From assembly GCA_016184125.1 (NCBI GenBank), contig JACPDG010000048.1, forward strand, positions 1 to 61,782: 61,782 bases of DNA, written 5' to 3'. The DNA comes from Candidatus Rokuibacteriota bacterium. GTDB taxonomy: Bacteria; Methylomirabilota; Methylomirabilia; Rokubacteriales; CSP1-6. Below the pieces are notes generated by a model. The model was not told where the DNA came from. It did no database searches and was given only the letters and a program-made list of their open reading frames with translations. This document shows, in pieces, positions 36,072 through 43,549 of the stretch. Both the position numbers and the translations under genes were made by a program. Within the stretch, counting starts at the first letter, position 1. Every line of letters begins with the position of its first letter.

Positions 36072-36134
36072 CCCGGGCTGTCCCGCCCGCGTTCGCGGGC
36101 GGAACGGTCACTCCGGCGACGGCAGCCGGGCCGT

Positions 36135-36222
36135 GAGCGAATCGGGTGGTCGAGGAGCGCCCCGGCTTGGCGGGGGCGCTCCGAGCGTGGGGGTATGGGG
36201 GGCTTCGGTAGTCCCCCCATGA
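36135..36222 (+). repeat. G6/C6 hairpin repeat downstream of sseA
   Basis: Stem GGAGCGCCCCGG / CGGGGGCGCTCC, then GAGCGTGGGGGTATGGGGGG, CTTCGGTAGT, C6 and ATGATCA. The terminal core abuts the stop codon of the convergent NMT1-type gene. Confidence 0.75.
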
Positions 36223-37200
36223 TCAGGGGAAGCGAACCGGCGTGAACTCCCGCGTGAGATGCTCCTCGATCGGCAGCTTCTTCTTGATCACGCCGTGCTC
36301 GAGGAGGACGTCCTGCACCGACGCGAGCGCCTCGATGCTGACCGTCCCGTCGTGCGAGATGAGACCGCCGGAGATCTTGTGCGCCGCGAGCACCCCGTCG
36401 ACGCTCCAGCCGATCTTCTTCGCGATCGCCTCCGCGGCGTCCGCGGTCTTCTGCGCCATGAAGCGCTGCGCGGTGAAGATGGCCTTCATCGCCTTCCGGA
36501 TCGTCTCGTTGTGCTTGCGGACGCCGTCCTCCGACGCGTACAGGATCTGGCTGATCCACTTCGGCGTGAGGGCATCGAAGCGCATGAGCATCTTCGACTT
36601 GCCCTGGAGCTGGGTGACGGCGCCGCCGTCGCCCCAGACGAACGCGGCGATCTCGTTGCGCGCGAGCGCGGCGAGCTGCGCGTCGAGCCCTCCGAGCGCG
36701 ACGATCTTCACGTCGCGGTCCGTGTCCCACTGCTGCTGCCTGGCCAGCATCCGCGCGAAGACCCACGTCGTGGCGCCGGCTTGCGTCACGCCGATCGCCC
36801 TGCCCTTGAGGTCGGCGACCTTCGTGATCGTCGGCGCGACGTTCAGCGTGAAGTGATTGCCCTCGGTCTGCGTCGCGATCATCTTGAGCGGCATGCCGGC
36901 CTCGCGCGCCACGAGGACGTCGGTGCTCCCGCCGGCGCCGATCAGGATCTCGCCGGCGATCACGGCCTTGACGAGGTCGGGACCGCCACGGAAGGGCACG
37001 TACTCGGCATCGAGGTTCTCGGAACGGAACATCCCGCGCTCCAGCGCGAGGAGGAACGGGCCGGCCAGCGCATAGTCGCCGAGCACCGCGCTACCGAGCT
37101 TGACCGGGGTCTGGGCTCGCGCCAGCGGCAGCGCACACGAGCCGGCGGCCGCGGCCGCGGTCGCGCTCGCGAGGAATCGACGACGCGAGATCGCTGTCAT
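36223..37200 (-). CDS. NMT1/SsuA-type periplasmic substrate-binding protein, Tat-exported
   Basis: A 325-residue binding protein of the NMT1/ThiY/SsuA group. A twin-arginine signal SRRRFLASATAAAAAG leads to cleavage near LARAQT. The mature part includes YVPFRGGPDLVKAVIAGEIL, GGSTDVLVAREAGMPL and DLKGRAIGVTQAGATTWVF, typical of aliphatic sulfonate, nitrate or thiamine-precursor binders. No cognate permease or ATPase is adjacent, so it is an orphan. The start at 37200 is preceded by a GGAGG site on the minus strand. Confidence 0.88.
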   Translation of the reverse strand: MTAISRRRFLASATAAAAAGSCALPLARAQTPVKLGSAVLGDYALAGPFLLALERGMFRSENLDAEYVPFRGGPDLVKAVIAGEILIGAGGSTDVLVAREAGMPLKMIATQTEGNHFTLNVAPTITKVADLKGRAIGVTQAGATTWVFARMLARQQQWDTDRDVKIVALGGLDAQLAALARNEIAAFVWGDGGAVTQLQGKSKMLMRFDALTPKWISQILYASEDGVRKHNETIRKAMKAIFTAQRFMAQKTADAAEAIAKKIGWSVDGVLAAHKISGGLISHDGTVSIEALASVQDVLLEHGVIKKKLPIEEHLTREFTPVRFP

Positions 37201-37488
37201 GTGCCGGCCTCCGGGAAGGGATGCTGTGCCCAATCGTACACCGGCCGGCTGCGGGGGCTCGCGCCGCCGGATCGTGCAGACGGCTCGTTCGCGGCATCGA
37301 GCTCGTTGACTTGCGCGGTGATTTTCCCTACGTTTGATCCCACCGCTGATGGGTGACACTCCACGACCGCTCGAACGCGTTCTCGGTCTGCACCGCGCCG
37401 GACTGCGAGTCCGTGGGCACGCGTGCGGCAGCGACGGTCCGGGCGTGGACGCGGGGGCGCGTCGCAGCGGTGCATCCCGGGGCGCCGC
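37201..37488. promoter_or_regulatory. Divergent intergenic region with candidate plus-strand promoter
   Basis: 288 bases between the divergent NMT1-type gene and the crotonase-fold gene. TTGACT at 37306-37311 and TACGTT at 37329-37334 are spaced 17 bp on the plus strand. No convincing coding frame is seen. Confidence 0.35.
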
Positions 37489-38283
37489 ATGACGTCGTCA
37501 CCGGTGCTGCTCGACGTCAAGGACGGAGTCGCCTGGATCACGCTGAACCGCCCGCACGTCCTGAACGCGCTCGACACGGACCTTGCCGCCACGCTCGCCG
37601 ACCACGCCGAGAGCGCCGCGGCCAACCGCGACGTCGTCGTCGTCGTCGTGAGGGGCGCGGGGCGCGCGTTCTGCTCCGGCATGGACCGGACCGCGCTCGC
37701 GTCGGGAACCGTGGACGAGCCGTTCTTCCGGCACTGGATCCGCGCGCTGAACGGCCTCGAGGACATGCCGAAGATCGCGGTGGCCGTCCTGCACGGCCAC
37801 TCGATCGGCGGCGGGCTGCAGCTCGCGCTCGCATGCGACCTGAGGATCGCGACGACCGACGCCGTGATCGGCCTCGGTGCCACGCGACACGGGCTGATCC
37901 CCGATGGGGCGGTGCTGCGTCTGGCCCGCGTGATCGGCCTGGGGCGCGCGAAGGAGCTGGCGCTGCTGAACGACGACGTCACGCCGGACGAGGCGCGGGC
38001 GATGGGCCTCGTGAACTGGGTCACGGAACCGGCGGATCTGGACCGCGCGATCGAGGCGGTCATCGAGAAGGCCCGAGGAGCGTCGCCGACGGCAGCTGCG
38101 CACACGAAGCGCCTGCTCCACGACTCCTTCCACGCCGACCCGCGCGCGATGATCGAGGACGTGCTGCGGGCGCAGCGCGCCTGCACGACCTCGTGGGAAA
38201 TCGTCGAGGCGAACCGCGCGTGGCAGGAACGTCGCGAGGCCGTCTTCTTCCCGCCTCCCGCGGACCGCGCCCGGGACCACTGA
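37489..38283 (+). CDS. Enoyl-CoA hydratase/isomerase family protein (crotonase fold)
   Basis: A 264-residue crotonase-fold protein: [20 protein letters not shown], the first oxyanion segment GAGRAFCSGMDR, and the second HGHSIGGGLQLALACDLRIA. Where hydratases have a Glu in a PE motif after the second oxyanion loop, it reads IGLGATRHGLIPDGAVLRL, so the usual Glu164 is not apparent. It may be an isomerase, hydrolase or other branch member rather than a classical hydratase. The ATG at 37489 is 57 bases before the next gene's start region on the far end, in the same direction. Confidence 0.85.
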   Translation: MTSSPVLLDVKDGVAWITLNRPHVLNALDTDLAATLADHAESAAANRDVVVVVVRGAGRAFCSGMDRTALASGTVDEPFFRHWIRALNGLEDMPKIAVAVLHGHSIGGGLQLALACDLRIATTDAVIGLGATRHGLIPDGAVLRLARVIGLGRAKELALLNDDVTPDEARAMGLVNWVTEPADLDRAIEAVIEKARGASPTAAAHTKRLLHDSFHADPRAMIEDVLRAQRACTTSWEIVEANRAWQERREAVFFPPPADRARDH

Positions 38284-38340
38284 TCGGCGGCGGCGAGCTG
38301 AGCCGGCACGTGCGCAAACCCCTCTGACCCGAGGAGCGTG

Positions 38341-39123
38341 ATGGAGTACACCGACATCCTCTACGAGAAGAAGGACGGCGTGGCCTGGATCACCATCAAC
38401 CGGCCGCAGACGCGGAACGCGTTCCGCACACGCACGGTGCGCGAGCTGACCGACGCGTTCGTGGACGCGCGCTGGGACCGCTCGCTCGGCGTGGTCGTGC
38501 TGACCGGCGCCGGGGACAGGGCGTTCTGCTCCGGCGGCGACCAGAAGGAGCGCGGCTCCGGCGGCTACGCGACCGAGGAGCGGCCGATGGACGTCGAGGC
38601 GCTCCACAACGCGATCCGCACGATCCCGAAACCGGTCATCGCGATGGTGAACGGCTTCGCGATCGGCGGCGGCCACGTGCTCCATCTGCTCTGCGACCTC
38701 TCGATCGCCGCCGACACCGCGATCTTCGGGCAGACCGGCCCGCGCGTCGGCAGCGTCGACGCCGGGCACGGCACGGGGTATCTCGCGCGGGTCGTCGGCG
38801 AGAAGAAGGCGCGCGAGATCTGGTACCTGTGCCGGCAGTACACGGCGCAGGAGGCGCTCGGGATGGGGCTCGTCAACAAGGTGGTTCCGCTCAAGGACCT
38901 GCGCGCCGAGGTCGAGCAGTGGTGCCAGGAGCTGCTCGACAAGAGCCCCACGGCCATCGCGCTCGCCAAGCAGTCGTTCAACATCGACTCGGCGCAGCGC
39001 GCCGGCGTCGCCGAGTTCGCGTCGACCGCGCTCCACATGTACTACTCGACCGAGGAGGCGATGGAGGGCCGGAACGCGTTCGTCGAGAAGCGGCCGGTCG
39101 ACTTCCGGAAGTTCCGCACATAG
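38341..39123 (+). CDS. MenB/BadI-type crotonase-fold enzyme
   Basis: A 260-residue crotonase-fold enzyme of the naphthoate synthase branch. It has [51 protein letters not shown] and [20 protein letters not shown]. The C-terminal [20 protein letters not shown] resembles the alicyclic ring hydrolase BadI (2-ketocyclohexanecarboxyl-CoA hydrolase) more than MenB as I remember the two. No other men genes are nearby, so a ring-cleavage or aromatic/alicyclic acid role is plausible. The ATG at 38341 is preceded by GAGGAG; a GTG directly before it is an alternative. Confidence 0.8.
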   Translation: MEYTDILYEKKDGVAWITINRPQTRNAFRTRTVRELTDAFVDARWDRSLGVVVLTGAGDRAFCSGGDQKERGSGGYATEERPMDVEALHNAIRTIPKPVIAMVNGFAIGGGHVLHLLCDLSIAADTAIFGQTGPRVGSVDAGHGTGYLARVVGEKKAREIWYLCRQYTAQEALGMGLVNKVVPLKDLRAEVEQWCQELLDKSPTAIALAKQSFNIDSAQRAGVAEFASTALHMYYSTEEAMEGRNAFVEKRPVDFRKFRT

Positions 39124-39126
39124 CGG

Positions 39127-40521
39127 ATGCCTGCCGCGCTCTCGCGGTATTTCGCGCTCCACGAGCGGGGGACGAGCGTCGCGACGGAGCTCCGCGCCGG
39201 TCTCGCGACGTTCATGGTGATGGCCTACATCATCTTCGTGAACCCGATCGTCCTCGGGTTCCAGGGGGTGCCGGGCCTCGAGGGCACGGGCTTGCCGTTC
39301 GCGCCGACGCTCACCGTCACGTGCCTCACCGCCGGGCTGCTGTCGATCGCGATGGGGCTCGCCGCCAACTACCCGCTGGCGCTCGCGCCCGGCATGGGCC
39401 TCAACGCCGTCGTCGCGTTCGAGCTGGTCGCGGGGCGCGGGCTGACGTGGCCCCAGGCGATGACGGTGGTGATGCTCGAGGGCATCGTCATCGCGCTCCT
39501 CGTGCTCACGCGCTTCCGCGAGGCCGTGATGGACGCGGTGCCGATGGCGCTCAAGCGCGCGATCTCGGTCGGCATCGGCCTGTTCATCGCGTTCATCGGC
39601 TTCTTCACGTCGGGCTTCGTGGTGAAGCCGGCGACCGGCCCGCTGCCCGTCGGCCTCGGGCCGCTTTCCGGCGTGCCGGTCGTCGTGTTCCTCGCCGGCT
39701 TCGTCCTCACCGCGGCGCTCATGGCCCGGCGCGTGCGCGGCGCGCTCCTGCTCGGGATCGTCGGCACGACGATCCTCGCCGTGGTGCTCAACGGCCTCGT
39801 CGCGGGCTGGACGGGGTTCCCGGCGCCGGGCGCCGCGCGGATCCCCGCGAGCGTCGTGCAGACTCCGGACTTCTCCACGTTCGGCCGTGTCGACTTCGGG
39901 TTCTTCGCGACGCTCGGCGTCCTCACCGCCGCGCTGGTCACGTTCTCGGTGATGCTCTCGGACTTCTTCGACACGATGGGCACGATCATCGGCGTCGGGG
40001 GCAAGGCCGGCTTTCTCGATCGCACCGGTCGGCTGCCCGGCGCCACCCGGGTCCTCCTCGTCGACTCCCTCGGCGCCGCCGTCGGCGGCTTCGCGAACGC
40101 GTCGAGCAATACGACGTACATCGAGAGCGCGGCCGGCGTCGCGGAGGGCGGGCGCAGCGGCCTCACGGCGGTGACCGTCGGCGTGCTCTTCCTCGCCGCC
40201 ATGTGGTTCGCGCCGCTCGCCGGCGTCATTCCCGCGCAGGCGACGGCGCCGGCGCTGATCGTCGTCGGCTTCTACATGATGTCCCTCGTCGCGGACATCC
40301 GCTGGGACGACGCCGAGGAGGCCATCCCGGCCTTCGTGACGATGCTCGTCATGCCGTTCACGTGGTCGATCACGAACGGGATCGGCGCGGGGTTCGTGAC
40401 GTATTCGGCGATCAAGGTGCTCGGCGGCAAGGCGCGGGAGCTGCACGCGATGGTGTTCGCCGCGTCCGCGGCCTTCATCGTGTACTTCGCCCTGCCGCTG
40501 ATCGAGCGCGCGCTTCGATAG
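39127..40521 (+). CDS. NCS2/AzgA-family purine permease
   Basis: A 464-residue multi-spanning permease. AGLATFMVMAYIIFVNPIVL, NYPLALAPGMGLNAVVAFEL, FFDTMGTIIGVGGKAGFLD and ANASSNTTYIESAAGVAEGG are the conserved AzgA-like blocks, which carry guanine, hypoxanthine or adenine with protons. About 12-14 hydrophobic segments. It starts 3 bases after the MenB/BadI-like gene; the pairing has no obvious pathway logic. Confidence 0.9.
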   Translation: MPAALSRYFALHERGTSVATELRAGLATFMVMAYIIFVNPIVLGFQGVPGLEGTGLPFAPTLTVTCLTAGLLSIAMGLAANYPLALAPGMGLNAVVAFELVAGRGLTWPQAMTVVMLEGIVIALLVLTRFREAVMDAVPMALKRAISVGIGLFIAFIGFFTSGFVVKPATGPLPVGLGPLSGVPVVVFLAGFVLTAALMARRVRGALLLGIVGTTILAVVLNGLVAGWTGFPAPGAARIPASVVQTPDFSTFGRVDFGFFATLGVLTAALVTFSVMLSDFFDTMGTIIGVGGKAGFLDRTGRLPGATRVLLVDSLGAAVGGFANASSNTTYIESAAGVAEGGRSGLTAVTVGVLFLAAMWFAPLAGVIPAQATAPALIVVGFYMMSLVADIRWDDAEEAIPAFVTMLVMPFTWSITNGIGAGFVTYSAIKVLGGKARELHAMVFAASAAFIVYFALPLIERALR

Positions 40522-40524
40522 TGA

Positions 40525-40876
40525 TGGGGGGACTATCGAAGCCCCCCAACCCCCCCACGGTGGCTCGGAAGCGGCCCGGCGGAGCCGTGGCGCTCCTCGG
40601 GCACCCGCCAAGACTCGGGGGACTATCGAGGCCCCCCAAACCCCCCTTGGTGGCTCGGAAGCGCCCCGGCGGAGCCGGGGCGCTCCTCGGGCGCCCGCCA
40701 AGACTCGGGGGACTATCGAAGCCCCCCAACCCCCCCACGGTGGCTCGGAAGCGGCCCGGCGGAGCCGTGGCGCTCCTCGGGCGCCCGCCAAGACTCGGGG
40801 GACTATCGAGGCCCCCCAACCCCCCCACGGTGGCTCGGAAGCGGCCCGGCGGAGCCGTGGCGCTCCTCGGGCTCGC
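40525..40876 (-). repeat. Tandem array of four 90-bp G6/C6 hairpin units
   Basis: GACTATCGA occurs at 40531, 40621, 40711 and 40801, exactly 90 bp apart. Each unit reads G-run, ACTATCGA(A/G)G, CCCCCCAA(A/C), C-run, then a stem GGTGGCTCGGAAGCGGCCCG with CGGAGCCGTGGCGCTCCTCG and a short linker CGCCAAGACTCGG. Units differ at few positions (GGCCC/GCCCC, GTGGC/GGGGC). The array fills the gap between the permease and the MFS gene; the MFS start codon falls at its end. Because 90 is a multiple of three, frames stay open across it. Confidence 0.9.
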
Positions 40877-42154
40877 GTGACCGTCGTCCCCCTGCGCGGC
40901 CCGGGTGTCCGCTCGCTCGGCGTGACGTTCGTCACGCTCGGGCTCGTCTACGGCATCTGGTACTCGTACAGCGTCTTCCTGGTCGCGCTGCTGCGCGAGT
41001 TCGGCTGGAGCCGCTCGGTGCTGGCCGGCGCGTTCTCGGTCTTCGCGCTGGTCCACGGGTTCTCGGGACTCGGCCTCGGCTGGCTCGGCGATCGCTTCGG
41101 GCCGCGTCGTCTGGTCATCGTCGGCGGTGTGCTGCTCACCGTGGCGGTTCCGCTGAATGGTGCGGTCAACCAGCCATGGCAGCTCTACGCCACGTTCGGG
41201 CTCCTGACGGCCGTCGGCGTCGCGACAGCCGGCTGGGTGCCGGCCGTCATCCTCGTTCAGCGATGGTTCCCGCAACGCCTCGGCGTCGCCCTCGGTGTCG
41301 CGTCATCCGGGGTCGGCATGGGCATCTTCCTCGTCGTCCCGCTCGCCCAGTTCCTGATCGACGCCGGCGGATGGCGCTGGGCGTTTCGAGTCCTCGGCGC
41401 CCTGATGCTCGCGTGGGTGGTGCCGGCGAGCGTCTGGCTCGTGCGCGATCCGCCGGCGGTCCCGGCGTCGAGCGCAACCGCGGACCGTACCCGATCGGCG
41501 GCGGGCCCGGTCGCCGCGCCCGCGTCCGCGGCGCGGATCGCCGACACGATCGCGCGCCACGGCGTGACGCTCGGCCAGGCGCTCCGCACCTGGCGCTTCT
41601 GGGCCCTCGGGATCATCCAGATCCTCGGGAACATGGCGAGCCAGATGCTGCTCGTTCATCAGGTCGCGTACCTCGTGGACCATCGCATCCCGGCCATCGT
41701 CGCCGCGACCGTCGTGAGCGTGGTCGGGCTCTCGAGCATCGCCGGCAAGATGGGTGGCGGGTGGTTCTCGGACGCGTTCGGGCGGGAGCTCGCCTACACG
41801 ATCGGCATGGCGTGCCTCGCCGCCAGTATCGGCGTGCTCGGTGTCGTCGCCCTCGCTCCGAACCCGAGGCTCGCGTACGTGTACGCCGTCCTGATCGGGG
41901 TCGGATACGCGGCCACCGCGCCGCTCATGCCCGCCGTCATCAGCGACCTCTTCCGCGGCCGTCACTACGGCGCGATCTTCGGGGCGCTCCACGTGTCGAA
42001 TGCGATGGGCGGCGCATTCGGGCCGTGGCTCGCCGGGCGGATCTTCGACGCGACCGGCAGCTACCAGGCGGCGTTCATGACGGCGGTCTTCACCGCCAGC
42101 CTCTCGGCCGCCGGCCTCTGGATCGTCGCGCCGCGCCGCGCGCGGCCGGGCTGA
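40877..42154 (+). CDS. MFS transporter (OFA/monocarboxylate-like)
   Basis: A 425-residue major facilitator with about 12 helices. YGIWYSYSVFLVALLREFGW in helix 1, GLGWLGDRFGPRRLV as the helix 2-3 motif A, ALGVASSGVGMGIFLVVPLA and, in the second half, GKMGGGWFSDAFGRELAY are typical of oxalate/formate and monocarboxylate members. A charged central loop lies near residues 190-230. The GTG start falls at the end of the repeat array with no clear ribosome binding site. Confidence 0.88.
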   Translation: MTVVPLRGPGVRSLGVTFVTLGLVYGIWYSYSVFLVALLREFGWSRSVLAGAFSVFALVHGFSGLGLGWLGDRFGPRRLVIVGGVLLTVAVPLNGAVNQPWQLYATFGLLTAVGVATAGWVPAVILVQRWFPQRLGVALGVASSGVGMGIFLVVPLAQFLIDAGGWRWAFRVLGALMLAWVVPASVWLVRDPPAVPASSATADRTRSAAGPVAAPASAARIADTIARHGVTLGQALRTWRFWALGIIQILGNMASQMLLVHQVAYLVDHRIPAIVAATVVSVVGLSSIAGKMGGGWFSDAFGRELAYTIGMACLAASIGVLGVVALAPNPRLAYVYAVLIGVGYAATAPLMPAVISDLFRGRHYGAIFGALHVSNAMGGAFGPWLAGRIFDATGSYQAAFMTAVFTASLSAAGLWIVAPRRARPG

Positions 42155-42195
42155 GGCGCGGGGCCGCGATCGCCCCGACCGGCTCCAGCACAGCG

Positions 42196-43065
42196 TCAGC
42201 GCAGGTGCTCGACGAAGAACTCCGCGACGCGCCGCTCGAAGTCCGGTGCGCGGTCGTTGTGGAGCCCGCGTCCGAGCCGGAGCTCGGCGCGCGGGTTGTT
42301 CCGGAGCGCCTCGGCGAGCCGCTCGGCGTGCGCGAACGGGATCTGCTCGTCCTCCCGGCTCGCGAGCAGCAACACCGGGATCGAGAGCCGCGCGGCCGCC
42401 ATCGCCGGCGACGGCCGGCTGATGTCGGCGCCGAGGAAGAGCCGCGACCACGCGAGCATCAGCTCGACGAGCGGGTACTTCGCGATCCAGAAGATGCGAT
42501 AGACGTCGCGGCCGAGCACGCGCAGGTCGGAGAACGGCGCGTACGCGACGACGGCGCGGATGCGCGGGTCCTCGGCGGCGGCGAGCAGCGCCACGGCGCC
42601 GCCGAGGGAGTATCCGAACACGCCGACCGCGCGGAACCCGCGTGCCGCGAGGACGTCCACGGCACGGACGATGTCGAAGCGCTCGCGATGGCCAAGGGTC
42701 GTCGCACTCCCCTCGCTCCTGCCGAAGTACCGGAGGTCGACGAGCAGCGTGGTGAGCTCGCCGTGGAGCGCGGCGGCGATGGGCAGCATGTCGGCCTTCT
42801 CGGCCGGGTAGCCGTGCAGGAGGATGATCGCGCGCGCGTCGCCGGACGCGGCCGGGGATCGCGTGGCCGATGCGCGAGGAATGAGCCAGGCCGCGAGCCG
42901 GATGCCGTCGCGCGTCTCGATCGTGACGTCCTCGGACGGCAGGCGATACTCGCGCGGCGTCCCGGGCACCGCGATGCGCGGCGGTCGCACGGCGAGCCAG
43001 AAGTTCAGGAAGCTCATGAGCACGATGCCCGCGAGCAGGACGCCGGCGTACAGCAGCAGCTTCAT
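42196..43065 (-). CDS. Alpha/beta hydrolase, membrane-anchored
   Basis: A 289-residue alpha/beta hydrolase. An N-terminal signal anchor (LLLYAGVLLAGIVLMSFLNF) precedes the hydrolase domain. The nucleophile elbow is GYSLGG with Ser153; ILLHGYPAEK holds the oxyanion HG; the acid is probably Asp240 in SREDEQIPF and the base His270 in RGLHND. It resembles the BAAT/dienelactone hydrolase or S9-like groups. Substrate unknown. It reads convergently toward the MFS gene. Confidence 0.87.
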   Translation of the reverse strand: MKLLLYAGVLLAGIVLMSFLNFWLAVRPPRIAVPGTPREYRLPSEDVTIETRDGIRLAAWLIPRASATRSPAASGDARAIILLHGYPAEKADMLPIAAALHGELTTLLVDLRYFGRSEGSATTLGHRERFDIVRAVDVLAARGFRAVGVFGYSLGGAVALLAAAEDPRIRAVVAYAPFSDLRVLGRDVYRIFWIAKYPLVELMLAWSRLFLGADISRPSPAMAAARLSIPVLLLASREDEQIPFAHAERLAEALRNNPRAELRLGRGLHNDRAPDFERRVAEFFVEHLR

Positions 43066-43113
43066 CGACGTCCGTCATAGCATGCCCGGCGCGCGTGGCG
43101 GCCGGGAAGCGCG

Positions 43114-43422
43114 GGCAACCCCGAGTCGGCCCTCGGGATCCACATCATGCTCGACATCCTGCTGATGGTGATCATCGGCGGCATCGGGACGCTGTGGGGC
43201 GGCATCGTGGGCGCGGCCGTCCTGCTGTCGGCGCAGGCGCTGCTCCCGAACCTCAGGGCGGTCGGCGCGGTCCTGGCGCCGGGCTCGGCGCTCGTCGAGC
43301 GTCTCACGGACCGCTGGCTGCTCGGGTTCGGCGTCATGTTCATCCTGGTGGTGTTCTTCTTCCCGAAAGGTGTCCTCGGGACGCTCACGGCGCGATCGCG
43401 CCGGCGAGCGGAGTCGCCATAG
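43114..43422 (+). pseudogene. livM: LivM permease C-terminal fragment
   Basis: In one frame from about 43114: GNPESALGIHIMLDILLMVI then IGGIGTLWGGIVGAAVLLSA and a last helix WLLGFGVMFILVVFFFPKGV. This is the end of a LivM-type permease, with the typical GGIGTLWGGIVGA loop. The first two thirds are missing: sequence before 43110 is not LivM-like. The remaining 91 codons from ATG 43147 could be read but would lack most helices. Confidence 0.7.
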
Positions 43423-43462
43423 CGGAGCGCCTCGTAAGTGGTTGTCTTAGCGTCCGATTTCC

Positions 43463-43491
43463 TTGACATGCCGGGGCCGCTCCGATAGACT
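43463..43491 (+). promoter_or_regulatory. Promoter of acyl-CoA ligase-importer cassette 3
   Basis: TTGACA (43463-43468), 17-bp spacer, TAGACT (43486-43491). The sequence around and after the -10, ATAGACTTCCGCCACTCGA, closely resembles ATAGACTCCACGCCACTTCG at the promoter of the neighbouring cassette. It lies 59 bases before the TTG start. Confidence 0.65.
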
Positions 43492-43549
43492 TCCGCCACT
43501 CGACGCCCGGCCTCGAAAGATCCTGAAGCGCCACAGCCGCGGAGGTGAT

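Noticed and set aside
40525..40876. CRISPR array
   Set aside because: The 90-bp units are contiguous with no unique spacers, and the whole unit is repeated. It is a tandem hairpin repeat.
37498..40935. A 1145-codon open frame on the minus strand across the crotonase, permease and repeat-array region
   Set aside because: Composition is extremely Arg/Glu/His-rich with no motif, and it lies antisense to clearly real genes. High GC and the 90-bp, stop-free repeats keep such shadow frames open. Similar long antisense frames at 3405-5546 and 51532-54369 were dropped for the same reason.
34276..41504. Recurring 12-mer GATCGGCGGCGG at 34276, 35121, 38282 and 41493
   Set aside because: Short, GC-rich and found in coding and non-coding contexts with no shared flanks; likely chance in this composition.
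43463..43549. Longer start for the cassette 3 acyl-CoA ligase at 43463
   Set aside because: It would start on the TTGACA -35 box. The TTG at 43550 after GGAGGTGA fits both promoter and ribosome binding site.
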